From contig JANFNE010000019.1 of assembly GCA_024867545.1 (NCBI GenBank), positions 992,001 to 1,056,000 of the forward strand: 64,000 nucleotides of DNA, read 5' to 3'. Below, piece after piece: positions 32,968-43,798 of the stretch (its first letter is position 1; every line of letters begins with the position of its first letter). The DNA comes from Phytopythium helicoides. Its lineage: Eukaryota; Oomycota; Peronosporomycetes; Pythiales; Pythiaceae. The notes beneath the pieces were generated by a model. That model did not search any database and was not told the DNA's origin. It saw nothing but the letters and a program-made list of their open reading frames with translations. The translations under genes and the position numbers were made by a program.

Positions 32968-35411
32968 GATCCCGAGTATGTGGCAGAAGACTTTTTGAGG
33001 TATGCCGTCTCTGATGTAAATGCTCTTCACACCGCACGGATTGCACAACATTCACCACGACAGCAATTTGAGAGCGCTACTGTGAGTTGCACGACGCCGC
33101 AAGATGCTCAGGCGGAAGTTGTGGTGATTGCTATGGGTACATATCATCACCATTGAATCTGTCTGCGCTCAGCTGTTGAAGCTGTACTCTTGAGAAGTTG
33201 ATCCAATGCTCCAGCTTGATGGCCCATATCAAGATGAGCGACTCGCGAGTGACGTGCTCCAGCGGACGCATCCTACAATGGTGGATATTTTACGAGCCTA
33301 CCACTTCGAATCTTGACGATGGTTGTCTTGTGGATTTTTCTTTTTAGATTGAAGCCCTACGATCAAATAGAGGTGAATTCGATAGAGCAACGATCTACTC
33401 TGTCGCCTGAGGTGGTGCTGAGCTACATTAATCTTGTTGGAGCGAGGCTGATATATGTTTCTGATGCAGTGGCGCGATCCACAAAATATCTCAGTATCTC
33501 GCACTAAATACACGAAACCCACACTTGTGGTGAAGTCTTCCGAAGCCACGCATTGGCCTCACTTCCAAGATTCCAAGGTTTGGAAGGGAACGGGATGACG
33601 ATTTGCATCCATGGACTCGAGTGGACGTGAGCCTACGTACTAGGAGCGGGAAAAGTCGATGTGGTTGACCTTGGGCAAGTTGCTTTGCCTACGTCTGTCA
33701 CTGAACGCAACATGTGCTCGCACGTAGATCTGATTCAAAGTCGTCTGCACTCGCAAAAATACAATGGAGGAGGATAACAAACTCGCACCAGCCACCCAAC
33801 AAAGAATTCGATTCACCGAGCTTATAGAGCGAATCGTAACTCACACCGGCCATCCGAGCCTCGGCTTGCAGAAGCAGCTCTTGAACGAGTGCTCGATCTC
33901 GGATATTCGTGATTCAACGTATCCAGTACAATGCTAAAATCGATTTCCTGTACTGCTGAAGTAAACCTCTCGCCATCCAGCCCTATGATGCCATAGAATC
34001 GGAGACTTCTGCTGTAGAGCAAATCGAGCAAATGCATCATCACAATATCGTAGTCCTCATCCCAGAGACTCGTTGTGCCAGCTTGGTAGGAGAAGTGGCT
34101 GAAGTGGCTGAAGTTCCAGGGGCTTTAGAATGCTAAATCTAGCGAAGCTCCAGCATCCTAATCCAGTATACACCTCACAGAGCGCCATGCTGGTATTGGA
34201 AGGTGCAAGTTGGTTCGCTGCTGTCACTTGTCTCTCTCACCTCGACCACCACATCCCTCGCATTCTCTTGTCATTTTCCCCTACCGATGGATGATCCGTG
34301 TCGATGCGTCCACCGAAACGACAGTTGAGAGGAGATTCAACAGTCGAGAGGAGGTTTCGGACGGAGGAGGGGCAAACCTACACTTTTTCGGTACCTCGTC
34401 GTGCGCGCACACCAGTCGACGAAGCCCAGACGCGACGCAACTAACGAGTTATGACCACACTGGGAGTGATCTGCCTGACCAAATCAAAACTCGCTAGCAG
34501 CTCGACAGAGAAAAGATTCGACCAGCCTTTTGCAGCCCTGCCAGGGCACTACAGTAGTCAATCAAAAAGCTGCACTTTGCAGCGTGAGGAGCAGTCAGTC
34601 TCAGATGGTCGTGCCAACTACGCCCGCGCCAGTCGCACCGGACCGGATACACCTCGCGAACCCACACGCTGCAGTCGATCAATTGGATCCGAAGCAGCGG
34701 CAGCATGGACGGCGCCATTTTTTTTTTCATGTCAACACGGCGGCAAAGCAGCGCGCCAAACCCTCACTTGAATTTTGAGCTCCCGCGGCAGAAACAAGCG
34801 CTGGCGGGGCCATCGATGGAGCCAAGTTCTCTCGTGACAGCACGGAATCGCTCCTCGAGCTCAATGGAGGTCGAGGTCCTCCCTCACATGGCAACGAGTC
34901 CATGCGGTCTCCAAGCAGCTCAGTTGAAGAAGGTGTTGACGGGTGGCAGAGAGGGCTCGCATGCTCACCATGATCTGCTACAGTGCGCGGCAATCATATC
35001 AGGTCGCCGGCTGGTGCATCCTCCACGCCGGTCCACCTGGCCCACTAAAAGAGGTTCAAGCGTCCCTAATTGAACTACTCTGTATACAAACACCAAGTCA
35101 ACTGTCCCTCACTAGCAGATCGCCAGCTGTCAGGGCGACAGGGACGTGCACCTAGCAGAATGGGGATGGGCCATTATGACTAGCGCCGCGTCTGCCCAAA
35201 TTCCCGCTAAACGGCCTTTTGACTTGGAAATTGTATACTTTGGGCATTTCGAAGCGTCCCAATTCCCATTCCGACATATCCCACCTTCCGCCATTTCCGG
35301 AGCACATCCGCACGCACGTTCTGTCACCACCCGATCAACCACTCGCCCATCTATGCAGCTCGAGATGGATGGGGAGCTACGTCGGGCGGTGCCTCATGGC
35401 CACGCGCCTCC
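32968..35411. other. 2.4-kb intergenic region, no gene supported
   Basis: Mixed composition; short open frames only, none with recognisable protein character. Nothing repeated or structured stands out apart from the poly-T near 34721. Confidence 0.5.
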
Positions 35412-36122
35412 ATGGAGCCTGCCAGCCTCTTGCTTCTCGTCGCCATTCCCAGAAGCTCAAGCTCCAGCTCAAGCCTCGTTCCTCGCTGTATGTCGGACGA
35501 GACCTCGCGCAACGCCCTACAGTTCGCGCTCTTCCTCGGCCTGCTGATCGTCGGCCTCCTGCCTTTCTTCCTCATGGTCTACCGCAGCGGCAGCTTCCGC
35601 GAGCGCCTGCGCGACCTCGTGGCCTGCATGGACTGCCGAGGCATCTGCGAGCGCCGCGTACACTATGATGAGGCCGACCTGCGCACGCTCAGGGAGCTCG
35701 AGGAGCCGCCAGAGCGTCCGCGCGTCGGCATCAACGGCGCCTACCGCATGTACCAGGCGCGCCGCTCGCGGCTCTCGCTGCGCCTCGCATCGTGGAGAGA
35801 GGACGTCAAGAAGAGCGTGCAGCAGGACGACCTGCACCACAAGCTCTCGCAGATCCAGGCCGCGCAGTTCTCCCACCGACAGGTGCCTGCACCCGCTGCG
35901 AACGCGACGGCCAGCAGACCGGCCGTGCCCTTCGACATTCAGATCGTCGCCGTCAACGACGACGCCTCCAACGCGGACGACGAGATCGTGTACCAGCTCG
36001 TGCCGCCCTCGCCCGCCAACCAGCGCGCGCACGCCGCGGCGGTAGCTCCGCGACGCGCAGTGCTGTCGGACGAGGAGGAGGAGGAGGAGAAGGAGGAGCC
36101 CCGCGACCACCAGGTCGTGTGA
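35412..36122 (+). CDS. single-pass membrane protein of unknown function
   Basis: 236 residues from the first ATG, 210 from the second at 35490 (MSDETSRNALQF). One strong membrane helix (ALFLGLLIVGLLPFFLMVY) is followed by a basic, Cys-containing stretch (RLRDLVACMDCRGICERRV), a helical middle section (YRMYQARRSRLSLRLASW) and an acidic tail with a Glu run (EEEEEEKEE). The second ATG would give a short lumenal N-terminus and a signal-anchor topology; the first would place a weak hydrophobic run ahead of it. The biased codon use and open frame support a real gene. I do not recognise a family. Confidence 0.6.
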   Translation: MEPASLLLLVAIPRSSSSSSSLVPRCMSDETSRNALQFALFLGLLIVGLLPFFLMVYRSGSFRERLRDLVACMDCRGICERRVHYDEADLRTLRELEEPPERPRVGINGAYRMYQARRSRLSLRLASWREDVKKSVQQDDLHHKLSQIQAAQFSHRQVPAPAANATASRPAVPFDIQIVAVNDDASNADDEIVYQLVPPSPANQRAHAAAVAPRRAVLSDEEEEEEKEEPRDHQVV

Positions 36123-36747
36123 GAGACGCCCACGACACCGACCACAGCACCCCGCATCGGCTGCGCGAGACCCTATTTATCCAGCCCGGAGCGGCGCAGC
36201 CGACCAAGTATGAACACGACCAGAGACCTACAGAGGCAGCGACGACTGCCGTTTTGACGCGGAGGGAGGCGGCCCGCACGATTGTACACAGCGAGCAAGT
36301 GCCGCTCAGGCTTTAAACTAATTTATTCCTCCGACAACGACTCCACTCGTGCGCTCGATTCGTGCCTTGGTCCGACACCTCCGTGACCACTTTAGACCAC
36401 GACATGACCACCACTGCATAGACCAAGGCCGTCGCTAGACCATGACAACACTAGGCCATTGCCATCACTAACTAGACCACGAACACCGCTAGACTTCATT
36501 ACCCCGTGAGTCACATGCAGGCCGACTCTAGACTCGAACCACCGTCTCGTGCACGGCGGCATGCATCACGGCAGCATCTGCTAGAGGCGTGCAGGCTGAT
36601 TTGACTTGGCCTGAGTGTGGACGAACTTCAAGGTACCACGACGCACTCACTTCAACTTGTCAAAGACGACCCATCACTAGCTAGCTGCACGTTCATGACA
36701 TCCCCACCGCAACTGCCTCTGCTTCTCTACGCGCAGACGCGACAGGC
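36123..36747. other. intergenic with imperfect CTAGACCA repeats
   Basis: 3' flanks of two convergent genes. Between about 36390 and 36530 the words TAGACCA, TAGACCATG and CTAGACCACGA recur at irregular 20-35 base intervals, an imperfect short repeat; no function evident. Confidence 0.5.
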
Positions 36748-37533
36748 TCACGCTGGCGGGTGCTGCTCCAGCAGCCGCCCGACCTGCACCACATCGTCGT
36801 CGAAGAACTGGGCCGTGTCGACGAAGGTCGGGTACGCGACCGACGTGTCCATGCCGTCGCGCTTCGAGTGCAGCTTCCGGTCCATGAACTCGCGCAGCTC
36901 GTCGGTCGTCATCGTCCAGCCGTCGACGGTGCTCACGTCCGCCAACAGCGACGGCAGCAGTGCCAGGTACTCACCGCCAGTCGGGTCCAGCTCGCCACCA
37001 GGGTCCTCGCCGTCGAAGAACACCGCGTCCTTGGTGAAGCGCACCAGGTGCGTCGTGGTGTTGACTGCCACCTCGTAGAGCTCGTCGTCGCGCTTGGCGG
37101 CGGCCACGGACCGCGAGAAAAGGCTCTCGAACGCGGGCTGCCACTTGTCTAGCGGCACGTACCAGAACGCCATGGCCCATAGCGATGGGACCACGTGCAG
37201 CACGCCACGGACAACTTCGCTCGACCGCTGCAGCCGCTCGGACGTCGCCACCGAGCTGTTGAGCGCGTCAAGCGCGCTGAACGCGTTGGTTGGTAGTGCT
37301 GGCAGCGCCCCGAGAGCTACGCGTCCCAGTACTTCGTCCATGTCTCCGAGCCAGTGGAGCACGTCGGCGTCGCTGTCGGACGGCGACACGCTGCCAATTG
37401 CCGCGATCTGGTCGTTCACGATGCTCGTGGGGTCCTGCTCGGCCTCTTCGCATCGCACATGCATCGTCGCCACGCCCAGCAGCAGCGCCGGCAGCGCAAC
37501 AAGCAGCAGAAGTCCGGGACGTAGCGGACGCAT
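36748..37533 (-). CDS. secreted protein of unknown function
   Basis: 261 residues from the ATG at 37533. A classical signal peptide opens the protein (MRPLRPGLLLLVALPALLLG, with a likely cut near residue 28, before EEAEQD). The mature part is acidic and helical with motifs such as LHWLGDMDEVLG, VVPSLWAMAFWYVPLDKW and FFDGEDPGGELDPTGGEY; one cysteine in the mature region at most, so no disulfide-rich structure. No RXLR-dEER type motif after the signal peptide. An open upstream extension has an ATG at 37683 but would bury the signal peptide. It is 183 bases downstream of, and on the same strand as, the phospholipase D-like gene. Confidence 0.75.
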   Translation of the reverse strand: MRPLRPGLLLLVALPALLLGVATMHVRCEEAEQDPTSIVNDQIAAIGSVSPSDSDADVLHWLGDMDEVLGRVALGALPALPTNAFSALDALNSSVATSERLQRSSEVVRGVLHVVPSLWAMAFWYVPLDKWQPAFESLFSRSVAAAKRDDELYEVAVNTTTHLVRFTKDAVFFDGEDPGGELDPTGGEYLALLPSLLADVSTVDGWTMTTDELREFMDRKLHSKRDGMDTSVAYPTFVDTAQFFDDDVVQVGRLLEQHPPA

Positions 37534-37716
37534 GGAAATTCCACCAAGTGCTGAAAGCTGGGAAGGACGACAAGTGACCAGAGATCTTTGCAGTGCTCGA
37601 GCGGTCGCACTCGACAGATCTCCATGGACGTAACGGGTGCTCTCTATGCTGTGACGCCCTGAAACGAACGAGCTACGCCTCATGCATTCATACTACTAAC
37701 GCTACGCTGCGACTCG

Positions 37717-39530
37717 TCAGCACTGGTCGAACGGGTCCGACATGTTGATGAGCTCCTTCGGGATCACGTCAAAGTACGCGCGGCGACGCACGTCTACGGG
37801 CTTGATGATGCTCTCGGGGTCGACGGCGGCGTCGTCCAGCGCCGCCACCGACTCAAGCAGCGTCATGTTGGCCAGGTCGTCGTACTTGAGCCCAGAGAAC
37901 TCGCGGAACTTCTTGAGTCGGAACTCGCGGGGCAATGCACCGACGCGGATGCCGTCGCGTTCGTCGTCCACCAGCTCGCTGTCCACGATGGCAGCCGCGA
38001 TCTCCGAGTCGGACGTCATGCTGCGCCTGTTCCAGTTCGCAGAGCCCACCGACAGGTACACGTCGTCGATGAGGACGACCTTGGTGTGGATGTAGAGCTG
38101 CAGCTCCGGGCGGATGATGAACACGCGCACCTTGTCGGGGAACTGCTCTAGCAGCGGCGCCACCATGTCGTAAAAGAGCTTGCCGTAGCCCACGGCCGTG
38201 GTCGTCAGCTCCGGAAGCTGGGCGACGACCACGAGCGCCTGAAGCTTCGGCAGCTGAGCCAGCAGCGCGTCGCGGAGTGGAGGCACGTGCACAAAGTACT
38301 GGTCCTCGACGTAGATGTAGTTGGTAGCGAGCGAGATGGCCTTGAGGCGAGACTCCATGAGCGAGATCTCGCCCTTGGGAGCAAAGTCGTAGCCCACCTT
38401 GCAGCTGAACGTGCGTACGACCTGGATGTTGGCAGATCCACCGGCATCAACGTCCGGGAATGTCCGCCGAGTCACGTTGGTGCTCTCGTCTACCGGCGGG
38501 TTCTCAAACACCTGCGTGTTCGGGTCGCCCGGCAGCAGCGGCATGGGCGAGTTCCAACGCATGTAGAAGTTGTTGGCGACGTCCTGGACGGCGCGACCCT
38601 GGATGCGCACAGGACGCGTCGATCCAGCCCTCGTAGTTGTTGGCGACGTGGTGGCGGCGCCGCAGCCACGACTCGTTGTGGAACCTCGTGTCCCAGCGGT
38701 CGTTCGTGAGGTCGATGCCACCAACGTACGCCGTGGGCAGCGGGTCCGTCGAGCCGTTGGGCGGGAACAGGATCACGGTCTTCTGGTGGTGCGTGGCCAT
38801 GGCGTAGGGCACGCGGCCGTCGAACAGGAACCGCGTGTACTCGGGCGGGGACCCCACCTCGTTCATCCAGTCCTGCATGGCAGCGTTCTGCGAGTACTCG
38901 AGCGTGTTGGCCCACACGAGCGCGCGGACGTCTGCTCCTCGGCGGATGGCGCGGCCGAACACGTGCCGGAACGTGGTCTGGTTCCACTTGTTGGTGCGGA
39001 GCTGGGGCATGAACGGGATGTCGTCGACCTGACCAGCCCGTGAGCATGACCTGCGTCCGCTCGTCCTCCGAGCTGTCGATGTCGATGGTCGGCAGCGCCT
39101 CCAGGTCTCCATACAGCGACGCGAAGAACTTGTTGGTGGCCGTGAAGAGCGTCACGGCGTTGCCCTTGGTCCACAGCGCGAGCCTCTCCCTCGGGAAGCC
39201 GCCTCGCGACGCCGTCACCTCGCTCTCGTTCAGGAACCACGCCTCCGGGTCGAGCACAGGCTGGTCCAGCAGTCCGCTGTCATCGTCGCTGTCAACGCCC
39301 CCATCGTCGCTGTCGTCGTCCCGCTCGCACTGCAGAGCGGCCACGTCCAGGTGGCAGTGGTCGCACGGAGCGCACACGCAGCCCGTCCAGAAGATCCGCC
39401 AGATGCTCTGGTGGTGGCAGTCGCCCCGCACTCGCAGGCTCGTGGCCGGGTCCTCGAGCAGCGTCGCGGCCTCGAACTGCGCGCTGGCGACGCCCACGAG
39501 CGCCAGGAACAGCAGCAGCGTCGCCCTCAT
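37717..39530 (-). CDS. secreted phospholipase D-like protein, two frame breaks
   Basis: Begins with a signal peptide (MRATLLLFLALVGVASAQF; upstream in-frame ATGs at 39548 and 39590 exist). After a Cys/His-rich segment comes the PLD fold: first HKD half AMATHHQKTVIL ... GGIDLTNDRWD and second half YIHTKVVLIDDVYLSVGSANWNRRSM. The second HxKxxxxD is complete; in the first, Phe stands where Asp is expected. Frame is lost by one extra base near 39028-39032 (before VDDIPFMPQ) and again near 38607-38612 (before RIQGRAVQDVANNFY); removing both gives 1812 bases, 603 residues. No intron fits. Oomycetes are known to secrete such PLD-like proteins; the substrate is unknown. Confidence 0.86.
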
Positions 39531-39806
39531 GCGGCCGGTCGAGCGCATCGAGAGCCGCGCGGCGGCGAGATTGATGGGGAGTGAGCCCATGCCCGTGCGC
39601 AGGCGGCGATGATACACGGAATGACGGTGGGTTCGTCTCGGCGCGGGTGGCTGAGAAATCATGGAGATGGAGAGATCCTGAGACTTGAAGACGCGTGCAA
39701 TGCGGACGAGGCGGGCGATGGACGAATCAGCCACGTGGATGGATGGAGGTGGTGGCTTGTGGATGTCAAGACGTTTAGGATTGGATCGTTATGCTACATG
39801 CATGGC

Positions 39807-40317
39807 TCAGGCCTTCTTGCGGCACTCCTTGAAGGGCGGACGGCAGCCGTAGTCGGCGCTCGTGGTGTGCAGCGCTGCGTTTTGGAACCTGCGAAGCATG
39901 GGGGCGTGAGGCTCAAATCGACTGCGGGGAGAGATGGAGAGAGATGGAGAGCGATGCAACGCACTTTTCCTCGGCGAGCTTGGCCTTGAGCACCTGGATG
40001 CGGCTGTCGTAGGTGAAGTCCTCGGGCTTGGCGTTGTCGAGGTAGCACATGCCGTACTCGTCCCACCACTTCTTGGCGGCTTGCCGCTCGCTCTCGATCT
40101 GCGCAGTTTGGTTGGCTTGCTTGGACACGTAGTCCACCTCCTTGATCTCCTTCTTGGCATGGCTGTCGGAACTGCTGCTGCTGCTGCGTGTGGAAGAGCA
40201 ATTGAAAGTGACGCTGAAGCAAGAGCTGTCAAGCGAGCTGCATCTTCCTGCCAAAAATACAGCGTGGTGCTCGTGGCCTCTGCGTCTTATGAACTTCGCA
40301 AGCACAACACCAGACAT
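39807..40317 (-). CDS. small, probably mitochondrial protein
   Basis: Two exons, 39965-40317 and 39807-39888, joined across a 76-bp intron (GAAAA|GTGCGT to TTCGCAG); 144 residues. The N-terminus is Arg/Ser-rich without acidic residues for about 15 positions (VVLAKFIRRRG) and Ser-rich up to residue 50, fitting a mitochondrial presequence. The conserved-looking body has KKWWDEYGMCYLDNAKPEDF and a C-terminal YGCRPPFKECRKKA with a CX6-7C pair, reminiscent of small respiratory-chain or assembly subunits, but I cannot name the family. Start at 40317 is the only ATG in frame. Confidence 0.65.
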
Positions 40318-40417
40318 TCGAGAACGCAAGCAACAAAGGAGAGGAGAAGATCACCGGAGCCGCCTTGTTTCATTGATGAGGAACATGCAAGGGGGCGTCC
40401 AACACGCATAGGGACGT

Positions 40418-41020
40418 CTAAAAGTCGTTCTCGGACAGCAGCGAGATGATGCGCTCCTTGGGGAGATCCACGGCAGCCTTCTCGGCACGCGCGCGGCCCT
40501 GCAGCACGGCGATCTCGACGACAAAGAGGCAGCCGGCGATCTTGCCGCCAGCCTGCTGCACGAGGCGGATGCCGGCCTCGACGGTGCCGCCCGTGGCGAG
40601 CAGGTCATCGACGAGCAGCACGCGGTCACCGGGGGAGACGGCGTACTTCTGGATGCTGAGGTGGTCTCCGCCCTGCGCGTTGTCGCCCTGGTACTCCTTA
40701 AAGTACTCGATGGTGTCGCTGACGCTGGGCATCTTGTCGGGCTTGCGCAGCATGAAGACCTTCTTCTGGAAGCGCACGCCGAGCGAAGGCGCGAACAGGA
40801 AACCGCGCGCGTCGAAGCAGCCGATGGCGTCGATCTGGTCGATGAACGGCTCGATGGCAGTGGCGAACAGCTCGATGGCCGTGCCGAGCTGCTGCGGCTG
40901 GGCCAGCAGGCCGCCAATGTCGAAGAAGCTGTCCACGCCCTTGAAGGGCACGACCGGGATGGCCTTGGCCACCTCGGCCAGCGCCTGCTTGCGCTGCTCG
41001 GCGTTGCTCAGGTCGGCCAT
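40418..41020 (-). CDS. APRT: adenine phosphoribosyltransferase
   Basis: 200 residues, slightly longer than the usual 170-185. Converts adenine and PRPP to AMP in purine salvage; cytosolic. The PRPP-binding signature VLLVDDLLATGGT is perfect, preceded by the substrate-loop region IGCFDARGFLFAPSLG and a KPDKMPSV flexible loop. An insert YFKEYQGDNAQGG follows the loop. Start at the ATG at 41020 (GACCATGGCTGCC context on the minus strand reads ACCATGGCCGACC); the open extension upstream uses no ATG. Oomycetes salvage purines readily, and a nucleoside transporter gene lies 7 kb away. Confidence 0.97.
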   Translation of the reverse strand: MADLSNAEQRKQALAEVAKAIPVVPFKGVDSFFDIGGLLAQPQQLGTAIELFATAIEPFIDQIDAIGCFDARGFLFAPSLGVRFQKKVFMLRKPDKMPSVSDTIEYFKEYQGDNAQGGDHLSIQKYAVSPGDRVLLVDDLLATGGTVEAGIRLVQQAGGKIAGCLFVVEIAVLQGRARAEKAAVDLPKERIISLLSENDF

Positions 41021-43798
41021 GGTGCGAGTTGCGGCTGCTGCTGCTGCTGCTTGGGAGATCGGAGACTGATCAATTGGCACAGCGGACGATTGGCCCGACG
41101 CCCTCGGAGCTCCAGCCGCGCATTCAGCTCATCAGATGACGTCGTCACCTCCCGCGTGGTGGCTTTGATTGGACAGACTTGAAAGGCGAAGGGGACGGAC
41201 GGCATGGGACGGTCTCAGCTGGCGTATAGAATAGCGATGGTACAATGCGCGACACCCCGACGGTGCCAACAGGAGGCATAGGGCATGCACCGATGGTCGA
41301 TTCCAACGCCGGCAACCTGCCGCTGCAGATCGATCGCCATCGGAATAAACGTGGCTGGACCAACCAGCCCGCTATGGCAGCAGGAAAGAAGCGTCTCGAT
41401 GGAAGTAATTGCTATAAAGCTACTCGTTTTCCATCGGAGTTTGGGTGGACGTCGCGCGCAGCGATTGCTCAAAACTGGAGTTGGGGAGTAGGCTTTGCGG
41501 ACGATGCTGGTGGGACGATGGCTGTCTGTTGGATTTTTGATTCCCATCTCCGTAGACGGTTTTGCCAGCCAGTGCAGATTTTTTCCTCTCTCTCTCTCTG
41601 CGCCGCGTACTGCTGCATGTTTCTTCGCGTCGAAGAGAACCGATGTAGTGTGCATGAACTTCAGTTCTCCTTTAGTTTTTGCAAACAGCGTGTTGACGAC
41701 TTGCTTGGCTTGTCAATTGATGTTGTCAATTGATCTTCATCCGCGTCAAGATGACAGCCTTCGGCGGCAGCTCGTTGGTTATGCAAGAGGATTCACAACT
41801 CTTCTTTCCAGAGCAGCTCGTACACTCGCTATCATCACCACGTCGGCCATGTCGAAGGGATTTGCAAGAGCTGTGCTCCCTACCGACCTCGGATAGTACT
41901 ACCACCTCATCACCCGTACGTGCGGAACATTTGCACGTCTTCCCCGCCACCTAGTGACATCATTCGAGCAAATACATGCGGCTACTAGCTCGACAATCTG
42001 TTCGAGTTCGCGAACGAGGTGGTCACTGGCATGGCATACCTGGCCCGCACCCCATGGACGACTTCTTCCATTTCGATGAGCTGAGGGTGAAGAAGGAGCC
42101 ACAGCTTGCAGCCTGAGGCCACCGACAGGCTTGACTGCGGGTATCAATCTACAGTGGTGTTGCGAAGAAAAGAAGTCCTCTAAAACTATCCTCAAAACTA
42201 CCAGACCAAGGAGGAGAACAAAGAAAGAATCCGTGAGAAGATGTACAGTATCGCCTCAGGTATGTACTTTCAAGCTCGTTTGTTTGCTCCTCTTGATAGC
42301 AAAACAAGGGTTCAAAGCTGATGCTAAAGTTTTAGAGCCGAAGCTGACAGCAACTCCAGATTCCGAGCACGCACCAGGTAACAAAGCGCGAGTCGCAGGT
42401 GAGGCAGAGACCAAAATGTCGACAGCATCGACTACTCGATCGATAGGGGAGACCATCTACGAACGATTTCATAGGATCGTCTCCTTGATCGTCACCGATG
42501 CGAGGTTTTGGATTGCAGAGCTTGCATCACATTTGGCCCTCGCGTTATCGCCCAGACACTGCGAGACTGAAACAAATGGGCAAAAGTGACAGGTTTCCAT
42601 CCTAGACACGTTGGAAAGCTGACCAGGGCAAGAATCTGACATTAGTTCACTCGGATGCTTGCACGCTTGAAAACGCTTCTATCGATGTGATATCCTTTCG
42701 CATGTGGGAACCGTGAAACAGAAGAAAGTGTTCGTCGGCTGGATGCACGAGGACATGAATATGGCATCATAGAACGGTGAAATGCACAAAGCTTCGCGGC
42801 CACAGCAACACAGCTCCGGCGAGTCCAATCGATTTCCTTTACGTAGTCTACAATGTTGGCGTCATGGTTATGTTTGGCCCGGCTCTTGCACAAGCCAGTC
42901 ACGCGTGCTCTTTAACCAACCTTCAGTACTCTTTAATTTTGTACTTCAACAAGTGGCTCCATCTCAGTGCTCTGGTTTGTGATTGGATTTGTACTAACCG
43001 AACCTCAGTGCATTTGGTTCAGCTGTGCGACTGACACTTTTGACGTGGATCGAACCAGTCAAGTACCGTAGCGTTGACGAGTCCCGCGTGACGACGAATG
43101 CGCTGCACCACCAGCCTGCTCTCGTCGCCAAATCCGAACGCCAACGCCAATGCCAATGCTAATGGCCGAATGGCCTCGTTCGTGTCCTCGTTGGCTCAGC
43201 ATCGACTCTGCACAGTACGCTGCGCTCTGGTTGAACATCGACTGGCGCCAGATGCTGCTCGAGCTTGCGTTTTGGCGCGTTGGCGCACCGAACTTGCGTG
43301 CCACGCGATTGCCGCTGACCTTTTAACCTGCGATCGGTTGAAGGAGAGGAGAGCGGCGCCGCCTCGGTGCCACGCTGTTTGCTCAACCATGGCATCAAGT
43401 GCTTGCCGGCAGGCTCGAGGACCTCGGTTCTCTTCATTGAAGAGTGACGTGGACGCTTAGCACCCCTTGCGTCTCCACCAGTCGGTCGCTGACCTATTGA
43501 AGCAGCCCCCCCCGCCCTCACCCACCTGCGATGAATACAGCTCGGCCATCCCCTCGCAGTAATCGAGGTAATCGAGTTGGACACCTCGGTCTCAGCTCAC
43601 TCGCGCCTCTCCTCACTCGCGCCTCACTCGCCGTCTTGGCGGGCGTCGAGCACGCCGAGCCCCCCTAGAGCCTGAGCGGACGCTGACGTTGATGCATCAG
43701 CACAAAAACACGAGGCTAGCACTCGTTGTCGGGGTTCGCACCTCGTTCCGCCGTCCCCACGGCTCGCCGCTTCTATTCGCTCATTTCCACTGCGAGGC
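41021..43798. other. 2.8-kb intergenic region, no gene supported
   Basis: Upstream flank of APRT followed by moderately AT-rich sequence. An open frame at 42131-42589 (152 codons) has a hydrophobic segment but no recognisable family and unconvincing composition. A short degenerate GCCAAT/CGCCAA hexamer tract lies at 43138-43165. Confidence 0.5.

Noticed and set aside
35517..36110. 197-codon frame antisense to the one-pass membrane protein
   Set aside because: Mirror of the biased sense frame, which has a clear membrane helix and acidic tail.
42131..42589. 152-codon frame with one hydrophobic stretch
   Set aside because: No family, no promoter element and unremarkable codon use; could be chance.
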